Assembly (NCBI RefSeq): GCF_002294725.1
Contig: NZ_NSFT01000029.1
Coordinates: forward strand, 1-32,659
DNA length: 32,659 nucleotides
Direction of reading: 5' to 3'
From: Mesorhizobium sp. WSM4313
GTDB lineage: Bacteria > Pseudomonadota > Alphaproteobacteria > Rhizobiales > Rhizobiaceae
Of the stretch, positions 16,628-24,156 are shown piece by piece. The notes under the pieces were generated by a model. The model searched no databases. It saw only the letters and a list, made by a program, of their open reading frames with translations, and was not told the origin of the DNA. The stretch's first letter is position 1, and each line of letters opens with the position of its first letter. Position numbers and translations under genes: made by a program.

Positions 16628-18312
16628 GTGGTTTTCGATTATATCGTCGTGGGTGGTGGCTCCTCTGGATGCGTGATGGCGAGCAGGCTCTCCGCCTATG
16701 GCGCTCGCGTGCTGCTCATTGAAGCTGGCCCTGATACGCCGCCGAATGCCATTCCTGACGACATCCAGGATGGCGACCCAACGCGTGCTTACCTTAATCC
16801 CGGTTATCGATGGCAGTCACTCCACGCGACAACGGTGCGAGGTGGCCGCAAGCCTGTCCATTACGAACAGGCGCGCGTCATGGGTGGCGGCTCCAGCATC
16901 AATGCCCAAGTCGCCAACCGCGGCGGGCCCGGAGATTACGATGAGTGGGCCTCAAGCGGTGCAACGGGCTGGGGTTGGGAAGACGTGCTGCCCTACTTCC
17001 GTCGTCTAGAATGCGATTTGGATTTCGGCGGGGAATTTCATGGCACGAACGGCCCCTTGCCAATCAAACGTGTGCGCCAATCAGACTGGTCGGGCTTCAT
17101 CCGGGCAATCTCCGATGCTTACGATGCTTTGGGGCTTCATTTCAGGCCAGACTTCAATGGTGCATTCGGTGATGGCTATTCAGTTGTCCCATTGACCAAC
17201 CGCAATGGTCATCGGGTCTCCTCCGCGATGGCGTACTTACCCGAAACCGTCCGCTCTCGCCGCAATCTAACGATTTTATCCGAAACGACAGTTGCGCGGC
17301 TGACCTTTTTGGGAACAACGGTAACGGGGGTCGAGACGGAGAACAAATCGGGCGTGCAATCGTATAGCGCTTCTTGCGTTATCCTGTGCGCAGGAGCACT
17401 CCATTCACCCGCCATATTGATGCGCTCCGGGATCGGCCCCGCGAAGGAATTAGTACAATTCGGAATCCCTATCGTTGCAGATTTGAAAGGTGTGGGCCAG
17501 AATCTTCAGGAACACCCCACGATTTGCGTTTCGGCCTATTTGAAGCCGGCCGATCGCTTGTCACCCGGCGTGAGCGAATATATTCAGATGCACGCCCGCT
17601 ACTCGTCGGGTTACGAAGGCTGCCCGTCGACCGATATGGCAATATCGACTGTTGCCAAATCATCCTGGCACCCGCTGGGGAGGCGCCTCGGCACTCTCGC
17701 CGTGTGGGTCAATCGCAGCTACTCGACGGGAACTGTGGCGCTCAAGGGTAGTTCGCATAAAATAGAGCCGGAGGTCGATTTCAACTGGTTGAGCGACAAG
17801 CGGGACGCCGAGCGCCTCAAGCAGGGCTTTCGCTTCATAGTCCGCCTGCTGCAGCAAGATTCGCTGTCCTCTGTGGCGCTGGACCCGTTTCCGTCAGCGT
17901 TGAATGCGCGAGCGAAGCTGGTGAGCAAGGTCACAAGCACAAACTATGCACTCACGTCATTTCTGGCGCTGCTCATGGACGCGTCGCCGCGGCTGCGCCG
18001 TGGGCTGATTAGGCGCGTCATAACGGATGGGGATAGCATTTCCGATCTCGTCAACGACGAGAAACATCTGGATCGGTATATTCGCCAGAACGTCATCCCA
18101 AGTTGGCATCCGACGTCGACCTGCAGGATGGGGGCAGCCGCGGATCCTGGCGCTGTGACCGATCCGTCGGGACGCGTTCATGGTATTTTGGGTTTGAGGA
18201 TCGCCGACGCTTCCGTCATGCCATTTTGCCCTCGGGCGAACACAAACATTCCGACGATTATGGTGGCTGAGAAATTGGCCGACACAACCTTGAGAGACGG
18301 CAGACGGAGCTA
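16624..18312 (+). repeat. Right copy of the 1,689-bp GMC direct repeat
   Basis: It is identical to 1-1689 except at 17628. The end of the match falls within the stop codon, and the next base begins the remnant of an ehuB-like gene. The two copies are 16,623 bp apart in direct orientation, so recombination between them would delete or duplicate the intervening region. Confidence 0.95.
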
Positions 18313-18313
18313 G
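16628..18313 (+). CDS. GMC-family FAD-dependent oxidoreductase, copy 2
   Basis: The protein is the same as copy 1 except Ser instead of Leu at residue 334 (TCG codon at 17627-17629). The FAD-binding GGGSSG, both GMC signatures and the His494/Asn540 active-site pair are intact, so this copy also looks functional. GTG 16628 is used to match copy 1; an in-frame TTG at 16616 would add four residues. Neither start has a strong ribosome-binding site. It is followed with no gap by a 5'-truncated ehuB-like pseudogene, so it appears to have landed in, or been joined to, that gene. The plus-strand genes beyond it are an alpha/beta hydrolase and ehuBCDA. Confidence 0.9.
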   Translation: MVFDYIVVGGGSSGCVMASRLSAYGARVLLIEAGPDTPPNAIPDDIQDGDPTRAYLNPGYRWQSLHATTVRGGRKPVHYEQARVMGGGSSINAQVANRGGPGDYDEWASSGATGWGWEDVLPYFRRLECDLDFGGEFHGTNGPLPIKRVRQSDWSGFIRAISDAYDALGLHFRPDFNGAFGDGYSVVPLTNRNGHRVSSAMAYLPETVRSRRNLTILSETTVARLTFLGTTVTGVETENKSGVQSYSASCVILCAGALHSPAILMRSGIGPAKELVQFGIPIVADLKGVGQNLQEHPTICVSAYLKPADRLSPGVSEYIQMHARYSSGYEGCPSTDMAISTVAKSSWHPLGRRLGTLAVWVNRSYSTGTVALKGSSHKIEPEVDFNWLSDKRDAERLKQGFRFIVRLLQQDSLSSVALDPFPSALNARAKLVSKVTSTNYALTSFLALLMDASPRLRRGLIRRVITDGDSISDLVNDEKHLDRYIRQNVIPSWHPTSTCRMGAAADPGAVTDPSGRVHGILGLRIADASVMPFCPRANTNIPTIMVAEKLADTTLRDGRRS

Positions 18314-18852
18314 GCCAGGCGGCATGTACATTCTGCCGGAGCGCTGCCGCAATGTGGTGTTCACCGAGCCGCTTGCTAAGTTCACCGAAGCCCTGCTCAT
18401 GCCGAATGGCAATCCCAAAAGACCAGCACTCCTTTGACGATATTCGTGATAAGGGCCTAACGCTGGTCACCACCGCCGGTTCCGACACGGTCACGACCGC
18501 CAAAGACGCGGGCATTCCGGAGGATCGTGTCATGCAGGTCGCCGGCCAGGCCGAATTCTTGCAGGCAGTGAAGGTCGGCCGCGCGGCGGCGGGGTCGCTA
18601 AACTACTTCACGGTAAGGAGCTCGCTGACAAGGTCGACAGCGTTGAAATGGCAGATCCGTTCACCCCGCCGGCTGGGAAGGCCGGCTACCCAAGTCTCGC
18701 CTTCCTGCCCAATCAGCAGGCGGTCGATGCCTTCAACGAGGTATTGAATACTTATATCGGCTCCGACCAAATGATGCAGTCGGTCAAAATACGGCTACAC
18801 CAAAATCAATCTGCCGGACGGCACCAAGACCGGCGACCTGTGCAAGGGTTGA
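18314..18852 (+). pseudogene. EhuB-like substrate-binding protein, degenerate copy B, truncated by the GMC repeat
   Basis: Right after the GMC stop codon the DNA encodes GGMYILPERCRNVVFTEPLA, matching the intact EhuB from about residue 112 (GGMWIKPERCRNVLFSEPIA). The match continues through a frameshift near 18420 (SFDDIRDKGLTLVTTAGSDT to KVGRAAAGSLNYFT), another near 18612 (KELADKVDSVEMADPFTPPA to GSDQMMQSVK) and a third near 18788 (YGYTKINLPDGTKTDLCKG), ending at TGA 18850-18852. About 110 N-terminal codons, including the signal peptide, are absent. It is one of three ehuB homologues in the window. Confidence 0.9.
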
Positions 18853-19083
18853 AATCTTGCGGGGAATGCCACCCATGCACCTAAAAGGCTCCCGGCCGCA
18901 GTGGCTGGGCGACGACAGAGCAAAGTGACAAGACGCGAGGCTCCGGGGTGCCGATTTCCGGTATTCAGACGAGATAGTTCGGCAACGTGGCATGTGAGGC
19001 TGCTACGCTCAGGAGTGAGCAATGGCAGTCCATCTCGCATGTCGCAATGCCGACCTGATGCCCCTCCTTTTGCCGAGGAACCG

Positions 19084-20205
19084 ATGATCACCAAGCATCG
19101 CGTATCGGTTGATGGTGTCGAGACATCGTACTGCGAGAACGGAGCTGGTAGGCCGATTGTTTTCCTGCAGGGGGCGGGCTTCCGTGCAGAGGCTAAGAGT
19201 TCCTTTGTTCGGCAGCTGAACGGGCTATCCGATCAATTTACGGTAGTAGCGATTGATCAACTCCATTTTGGGGGAACGGATTATCCTGCTGACTGCAAAT
19301 ACATTAACCGGCTCGGTCGTGTGAATCATGTAATTAGCTTCCTCCAACAACTGGGTTTGAAGCAGATCACGCTAGTCGGCCATTCAGAAGGATCATTCGT
19401 CGACGCGCGGGTCGCGATCGTGCGTCCCGATCTTGTTTCTAAGCTTGTCCTGCTGACCGCTAACTCCGTGTCGCCGGCGTTCGGAGATGACCGTGACGAA
19501 GCTTGGCTGGAGGCCTGCCGGCAGGCTTACGGCTGTTCCGGCCCGATGCCGAGCGAAGAGGAATACATCACCGCACGGCGGAAAAGCTGCCGCGCCCACG
19601 GGCAGGATGTGGAATGCGCCGAGCGAGAAGCCTATCGGCGGGCCGCGGCTCGGGGACAATGGGAGATCTGGCAGAGATTGCCGGAAGACGAGACAAACCT
19701 GCATCGTTATCCACTGCTGCAGCAGAAGTATATCTTCCCCTACCTTGATCAGCTTCAGGCCCAGACGTTGATCATCTGGTCCAAGAACGACCCTACCGCG
19801 ACGCCGGAGCAAGGGATCAACCTGGCGAAGCTGATCAGGAATTCAGATTTCCATCTGCTCAATAATGCCGGCGATTCCGTCCAGGTTGATCCGGAGCGAA
19901 GCCGTGAACAGACTCATCCGTCAATGGCACGAATGATCAACTGTGACGGGAACAATGCTCGGGCCAGCGTCTCCGAGGCGAATCTCTCAGCGGCGTGTCG
20001 CATACGACGAACTTGTGCCCTGCCATGGCAACAAGGGCATAGCCCAGGCGGTGGCGCCCATCCAACCGGGCAGGGCAGGAGTCATGCAAGACGTGGTGTG
20101 CCTCAGTTGGCCATACCACAGCTCGCGATTGTTCACTTCCAACGAACCACGGGGATGACGGAAATGTGCGTATGCACCCAAAAATCACCGAATTTCTGCG
20201 AATAA
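19084..20205 (+). CDS. Alpha/beta hydrolase, probably frameshifted near its 3' end
   Basis: From ATG 19084 (GAGGA eight bases upstream) the frame encodes an alpha/beta-hydrolase fold: RPIVFLQGAGF, the nucleophile elbow VGHSEGS with Ser101, and the acid Asp236 in WSKNDPT. The expected catalytic His in NNAGHS is Asp264 (GAT at 19873-19875). From about 19891 the frame leaves the fold: dropping one C in GATCCGG would give SEAVNRLIRQWHE and a TGA at 19934-19936, a normal family ending. The longer frame to 20205 therefore reads through promoter-like sequence ahead of ehuB. The enzyme is probably inactive or a sequencing error is present. It sits between the ehuB-like remnant and ehuB. Confidence 0.75.
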   Translation: MITKHRVSVDGVETSYCENGAGRPIVFLQGAGFRAEAKSSFVRQLNGLSDQFTVVAIDQLHFGGTDYPADCKYINRLGRVNHVISFLQQLGLKQITLVGHSEGSFVDARVAIVRPDLVSKLVLLTANSVSPAFGDDRDEAWLEACRQAYGCSGPMPSEEEYITARRKSCRAHGQDVECAEREAYRRAAARGQWEIWQRLPEDETNLHRYPLLQQKYIFPYLDQLQAQTLIIWSKNDPTATPEQGINLAKLIRNSDFHLLNNAGDSVQVDPERSREQTHPSMARMINCDGNNARASVSEANLSAACRIRRTCALPWQQGHSPGGGAHPTGQGRSHARRGVPQLAIPQLAIVHFQRTTGMTEMCVCTQKSPNFCE

Positions 20206-20220
20206 CTTGCATTTCTCGCA
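20166..20220 (+). promoter_or_regulatory. Putative operator/promoter region of the ehu operon
   Basis: GTGCGTATGCACCCAAAAAT starts at 20166 and contains the dyad GTGC-GTAT-GCAC. It is followed by CTGCGAATAACTTGCAT at 20197-20213. A close relative of the first motif (ATGCGAATGCACCAAAACA) stands upstream of the racemase-like gene at 23982. Which regulator binds is unknown; the AsnC-type protein at 15688 is a candidate. Confidence 0.4.
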
Positions 20221-20429
20221 CAAAGCACCACAGCTGCGCTGCTACGCTCACGAAGCATGCACAAGTGGCGTAGCAAAGGATCGACTGGAGGAATCTATAC
20301 CTAAGTGGGGACCCTGCAGCTCACACGATGATGGGAACCGCCGGACTACAAGCTCAACAAATGATGCAATGGTCTTTTCCCGAGGCATATCGGGAGACCA
20401 TCGGCGATGCGAAAACGGAGGACTAACCA

Positions 20430-21302
20430 GTGGTCAAGTGGAAACTCGACGAATGCTTTAAGGCTGCAATCTTGAAGAGGATTGCCGCGCTCGGCCTGGC
20501 GGCGATGACAATCTCGTCCTTTGCCGGTTCGGCCTCGGCGGAGTCGCTGCTCGATAAGATTAAGAACGGAGAAACGATCCGTCTTGGCTTCACCAATGAG
20601 CCTCCCAGTGCCTATCCTGGTGCGAACAACGAGCCGCTTGGCCTGGTCAATGTGATGACACTGGACGTTCTGAGAAAGATGGGAACGACCAAAATCGAGC
20701 CGGTCGTAACCGATTGGGGTTCCCTTGTCCCGGGCCTCCAGGCTGGTCGCTTTGACATCATCACGGGCGGCATGTGGATTAAGCCGGAGCGGTGCCGCAA
20801 CGTCCTGTTCAGCGAACCGATCGCATCGAGCAATGATTCGATGATCGTGCCGAAGGGCAATCCGGAAGCGCTGCATTCCCTCCATGACGCTCAGAAGAAG
20901 GGGCTTACCCTGGCCATCATGACGGGTACCACCGCAGTCGAGCAGGCGAAGAAATTAGGTTTCCCTGACGACAAGGTTATGCAGGTCGCCGGACCGCCCG
21001 AGGTCGTACAGGCTGTAAAGGCCGGCCGCGCCGCTGCCGGCTCGCTCTATAGTCTGAACGCGACGACTCTTGCCGAGCAGGATCCCAGCATTGAGGTGGC
21101 TGACCCGTATACCCCGCCGGGACCGAATGAACATCCCGCCATAGCCTTCCCGCTCAGCGAACAGGCTGCGGTAGACGCGTTCAATGCTGTGTTGAAAGAC
21201 TATATTGGCTCTGACGAAATGATGGCCGCGGTCGGCAAATATGGTTACACCAAACGCGATCTCCCGGATGGCAGCAAGACCGCTGATCTTTGCAAGGGCT
21301 GA
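20430..21302 (+). CDS. ehuB: Ectoine/hydroxyectoine-type ABC transporter substrate-binding protein EhuB
   Basis: This 290-residue periplasmic binding protein of the amino-acid (SBP_bac_3) type delivers its ligand to EhuC/EhuD. A signal peptide spans residues 1-37, with a likely cut after SASA. The mature part begins SLLDKIKNGETIRLGFTNEP and contains EPVVTDWGSLVPGLQAGRFD, GGMWIKPERCRN and the C-terminal PDGSKTADLCKG, features I associate with EhuB. The GTG start at 20430 has GGAGGA eight bases upstream. A stem-loop separates it from ehuC, as is common where the binding protein is needed in excess. The ligand could be ectoine or a related zwitterion. It is the only intact one of three homologues here. 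Confidence 0.88.
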   Translation: MVKWKLDECFKAAILKRIAALGLAAMTISSFAGSASAESLLDKIKNGETIRLGFTNEPPSAYPGANNEPLGLVNVMTLDVLRKMGTTKIEPVVTDWGSLVPGLQAGRFDIITGGMWIKPERCRNVLFSEPIASSNDSMIVPKGNPEALHSLHDAQKKGLTLAIMTGTTAVEQAKKLGFPDDKVMQVAGPPEVVQAVKAGRAAAGSLYSLNATTLAEQDPSIEVADPYTPPGPNEHPAIAFPLSEQAAVDAFNAVLKDYIGSDEMMAAVGKYGYTKRDLPDGSKTADLCKG

Positions 21303-21312
21303 AGCTATGCGT

Positions 21313-21349
21313 CTGACCGCTCCCCGGCCCTTGGCCGGTAGGCGGTCAG
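21313..21349 (+). promoter_or_regulatory. Intercistronic stem-loop between ehuB and ehuC
   Basis: CTGACCGC (21313-21320) pairs with GCGGTCAG (21342-21349), and the inner CCGGCC (21324-21329) pairs with GGCCGG (21333-21338). The GC-rich hairpin lacks a T run, so it is more likely an mRNA-stabilising or attenuating element than a full terminator. Confidence 0.7.
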
Positions 21350-21361
21350 TGGGGAGGGCAT

Positions 21362-22033
21362 ATGAGTAAGGTCGATCTCAGCTTTATCTTTGCCGTGCTC
21401 ACCAAGGGCGTCATGACTACGGTCATCGTCACTCTTGGCGCCTGCGTCGTAGCGATCGTCCTTGGGCTTTTCGTGGGCCTGACCCGAGTCTCTCCCCGTC
21501 GGCAGTTGCGCTGGTTCAGTATCGCCTACATCGAATTCTTCCGCGGGACGTCCATGCTGGTTCAGCTCTACTGGTGGTTCTTTGTATTGCCGATTTTCGG
21601 TATTTTCCTGTCGCCGTGGACTGTCGGAATTTTGGGGATCGGAATGAATGCCTCTGGCTACGCAGCCGAGTATGTCCGCGCCGCCATTCAGGCCGTTGAT
21701 AGGGGCCAGTATGAGGCATCTACAGCGCTCAATTTTTCGCGGCTCACCATGATGCGGCGTATTATCCTCCCACAGGCAATGCGCGCCATGCTGCCGACCT
21801 GGGGTAACATGCTCATCGATGTGCTTAAGGGTAGCTCGCTCGTCTTCTTCATCACCATTCCCGAATTTACTAGCGCCGCCAAGCAGGCGGCCGACGCAAC
21901 TGGCGATTATATGCTGTTCTTTGCGGTTGCACTATTCGGTTATTACATCATCGCGCGCGCCCTCATCACTCCTTTCGTGCGCTGGCTGGAACGCCGCGTC
22001 TCGCGCGGTTTCGTTCGGGAGCAGGTGGCTTGA
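21362..22033 (+). CDS. ehuC: Ectoine-type ABC transporter permease EhuC
   Basis: The 223-residue inner-membrane permease belongs to the HisM/GlnP family. Hydrophobic spans are visible near residues 12-40, 55-85, 90-110, 150-165 and 190-205. The family loop EYVRAAIQAVDRGQYEASTALNFS carries the EAA-type contact for the ATPase, followed by ILPQAMRAMLPTWGN. The ATG at 21362 has GGGGAGGG six bases upstream. It overlaps ehuD by 4 bp, indicating translational coupling. Together with EhuD it should form the heterodimeric channel for the ligand brought by EhuB. Confidence 0.88.
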   Translation: MSKVDLSFIFAVLTKGVMTTVIVTLGACVVAIVLGLFVGLTRVSPRRQLRWFSIAYIEFFRGTSMLVQLYWWFFVLPIFGIFLSPWTVGILGIGMNASGYAAEYVRAAIQAVDRGQYEASTALNFSRLTMMRRIILPQAMRAMLPTWGNMLIDVLKGSSLVFFITIPEFTSAAKQAADATGDYMLFFAVALFGYYIIARALITPFVRWLERRVSRGFVREQVA

Positions 22034-22698
22034 AGATCTGGGATTGGTCTTACGTATGGGAGGCTTTCCCATATCTCTATCAGGGAGCGATCGTCACCAT
22101 TGAGGCTACGCTGCTCGGGTTTGCGATCGCGCTGATATTGGGTCTTGTCTTCGCGATGATTCGCCAGTCGCCAAACCGCTACGTCTCGACCACCATGGCG
22201 GAGATCGTGGAGTTTATCCGTTCAACGCCCTTGCTGCTGCAGTTGTTCTTTGTCTATTTCGTTGGTCCGCAGATCGGAATCTTCATTCCTGCCTGGACGG
22301 CGGGAGTTGGCGTGCTGGGGATCCACTATGCAGCCTATTGTTCCGAAGTCTTCCGCGGCGGCATCGAGAATGTGGATGGCGGCCAGTGGGAGGCCTGTAC
22401 GGCACTAAACCTTTCGCGAACGCGGACCTGGCGAACAATCATTCTGCCGCAGGCGATCCCGCCCATGGTGCCAGCTCTGGGCAATTACTTCATCGGCATG
22501 TTCAAGGACACGCCGGTCCTGGCGGCAATCTCGATCTTCGAGATGCTGCAGCAGGCGAAAAATTTCGGGGGCAATAACTATCGATACATAGAAGCGATCA
22601 CTATGTGCGGCTTCTTCTACTACGTGTTCAGCTTGGTTGCTTCCGCTATCGTGCAGTCGGTCCGCGTCTGGCTCAACCGCCGCTACCATCTGCAATAG
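22030..22698 (+). CDS. ehuD: Ectoine-type ABC transporter permease EhuD
   Basis: This second HisM/GlnP-type permease (222 aa) begins KIWDWSYVWEAFPYLYQGAI, as expected for EhuD. The coupling loop reads EVFRGGIENVDGGQWEACTA followed by LNLSRTRTWRTIILPQAIPP. The TTG start at 22030 overlaps the TGA of ehuC (TTGA), and GCAGGTGG upstream may serve as ribosome-binding site. It is followed after 14 bp by the ATPase gene, so the four genes form one operon. Confidence 0.87.
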   Translation: MKIWDWSYVWEAFPYLYQGAIVTIEATLLGFAIALILGLVFAMIRQSPNRYVSTTMAEIVEFIRSTPLLLQLFFVYFVGPQIGIFIPAWTAGVGVLGIHYAAYCSEVFRGGIENVDGGQWEACTALNLSRTRTWRTIILPQAIPPMVPALGNYFIGMFKDTPVLAAISIFEMLQQAKNFGGNNYRYIEAITMCGFFYYVFSLVASAIVQSVRVWLNRRYHLQ

Positions 22699-22712
22699 GG
22701 AGGCCTTATACT

Positions 22713-22919
22713 ATGAGCGAATTTGTGCTTCGCTTCGAGGACGATCTCACGAAGCGCCCTAGGGCATCAGCCAGGCGGGACGAGCTTGACCTCGATATCA
22801 GGCGCAGCGAAAAAGTCATGAACGAACCCATAGTTCGCTTCGAGAACGTCACAAAGCGCTACGGCGCGTTGACGGTGCTGGACGAACTCAATCTCGAGAT
22901 CGCACGCAACGAGAAGGTG
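22713..22919 (+). repeat. Imperfect tandem duplication of the ehuA 5' end
   Basis: The 105 bp at 22713-22817 and about 102 bp from 22818 encode parallel peptides (RFEDDLTKR/RFENVTKR, DELDLDI/DELNLEI, SEKV/NEKV) with many identical bases (CGCTTCGAG in both). The first unit has drifted but stays open and in frame with the second. Confidence 0.75.
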
Positions 22920-23594
22920 TCCATCATTGGTCCGTCCGGCTCGGGCAAGACCACCGTTCTGCGCATGCTGATGACGCTTGAGCACATCAACGGGGGGGTG
23001 ATATGGGTCGACGGTGAACCGTTGACGCATACGCAGAAGAACGGCCAAATAGTGCCGGCGAGCGAGCGTCATCTCCGTCGCGTGCGTGCCAAGATCGGTA
23101 TGGTGTTCCAGCACTTTAACCTGTTCCCGCATATGACTGCTCTGCAGAACTGCATGGAGGCGCCGATCTCCGTCCTTGGGCTCTCGAAGAAGGAGGCGGA
23201 GGCCCGAGCGGCAGAGCTGCTCGACTTGGTGGGCCTCGGCGACAAGAAGAACCATTTCCCGATCCAGCTTTCCGGGGGCCAGAAGCAACGCGTGGCGATC
23301 GCTCGGGCGTTGGCCATGCGGCCCAAGGTGATGCTGTTTGACGAGGTGACATCAGCGCTTGACCCGGAACTGGTTGGAGAGGTGCTCAACGTCATCCGCA
23401 AGCTCAGCGCCGAACATGACCTCACAATGCTGATGGTCACGCACCAGATGGGCTTTGCCAAGGAGTTCTCCGATCGCGTGTGCTTCTTTTCTGGCGGTAA
23501 GATTGTCGAGCAAGGCCCGCCCAGCCAGCTTTTAGGCAATCCGCAAAACGAGCGAACGCAGCAGTTTCTCAATGCGGTGCTGGAGACGAGGTGA
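22713..23594 (+). CDS. ehuA: Ectoine-type ABC transporter ATP-binding protein EhuA, with duplicated N-terminus
   Basis: This ATPase energises EhuCD. From the second start (ATG 22818) it is a normal 258-residue EhuA: RFENVTKRYGALTVLDELNL, Walker A GPSGSGKTT, the Q-loop VFQHFNLFPHM, the signature LSGGQKQRVAIARAL, Walker B VMLFDEVTSALDPE and the switch VTHQMGF. ATG 22713 has the better ribosome-binding site (GGGAGG) and adds 35 residues. Those residues are themselves a degenerate copy of the same N-terminus: MSEFVLRFEDDLTKRP and DELDLDIRRSEKV parallel MNEPIVRFENVTKRYG and DELNLEIARNEKV. Either start may be used; the longer one gives a 293-residue protein with an odd extension. Confidence 0.88.
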   Translation: MSEFVLRFEDDLTKRPRASARRDELDLDIRRSEKVMNEPIVRFENVTKRYGALTVLDELNLEIARNEKVSIIGPSGSGKTTVLRMLMTLEHINGGVIWVDGEPLTHTQKNGQIVPASERHLRRVRAKIGMVFQHFNLFPHMTALQNCMEAPISVLGLSKKEAEARAAELLDLVGLGDKKNHFPIQLSGGQKQRVAIARALAMRPKVMLFDEVTSALDPELVGEVLNVIRKLSAEHDLTMLMVTHQMGFAKEFSDRVCFFSGGKIVEQGPPSQLLGNPQNERTQQFLNAVLETR

Positions 23595-23981
23595 GTTGCG
23601 GGTTGTGCCGCTAGTTGAGTTATCCCGTGGGTGGCTTCCGGGCAGGAACTGGTCCGTTCGGAGCAGGCTGCCCTGCGACGAACCTACGCGCGGTTTTTCA
23701 GGGCCGGGTTGATGTCGAGGTTACTGCCCCAGTTCATTCAGGACTGCATAACTAGGATCGTCCGGTCCAAGCCCCAGATTGGTCGAGTTAGGTAAATAGC
23801 GCTGCCCGTTCGGCAGTTGCGAGCTTGAAGATCTGATGTGCGTTCAATCTGCCATTCAGGGCATCTGGGCTCTGGAAAGTGCCCTAACACGATTGTCTGA
23901 CGGCGGACGCAAACCCGGTATCCTACAGGCCCGGGGAGGGTCGCACAAGCGTTCTGCGGTTTCCCAGTTTTTACGGCTTTC

Positions 23982-23999
23982 ATGCGAATGCACCAAAAC
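23982..23999 (+). promoter_or_regulatory. Operator-like motif shared with the ehuB upstream region
   Basis: ATGCGAATGCACCAAAAC matches GTGCGTATGCACCCAAAA upstream of ehuB (20166 onward) with few changes. It lies 158 bp before the racemase-like start codon. Confidence 0.4.
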
Positions 24000-24029
24000 A
24001 ATGCCGACTTACTGCGCCTGGAAAGGCAT

Positions 24030-24083
24030 GTTTCTCTGAAACAGCCGTTTCGACGCTGTTAAATTCGTGCATTCAGAGAGAAC
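24030..24083. repeat. Inverted repeat upstream of the racemase-like gene
   Basis: GTTTCTCTGAA (24030-24040) and TTCAGAGAGAAC (24072-24083) are near-complementary arms about 31 bp apart. They could form a long hairpin in a leader RNA or bind a dimeric protein. Confidence 0.45.
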
Positions 24084-24156
24084 CTGTATCGCGCAGGTGA
24101 TGGGCATTTGCTGCCGAAATCACCATCTTAGCTGCTTCCAGAAGAAGGATGCTTCC

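Larger units (their letters stand above)
23595..24156. other. Intergenic region between ehuA and the racemase-like gene
   Basis: No credible gene lies in these 562 bp. The right part carries an operator-like motif (23982-23999) and a long-armed inverted repeat (24030-24083), so the next gene may have its own promoter rather than belong to the ehu operon. Confidence 0.5.

Noticed and set aside
18901..19083. Longer N-terminus for the alpha/beta hydrolase
   Set aside because: ATG 19084 has a ribosome-binding site and the fold starts there.
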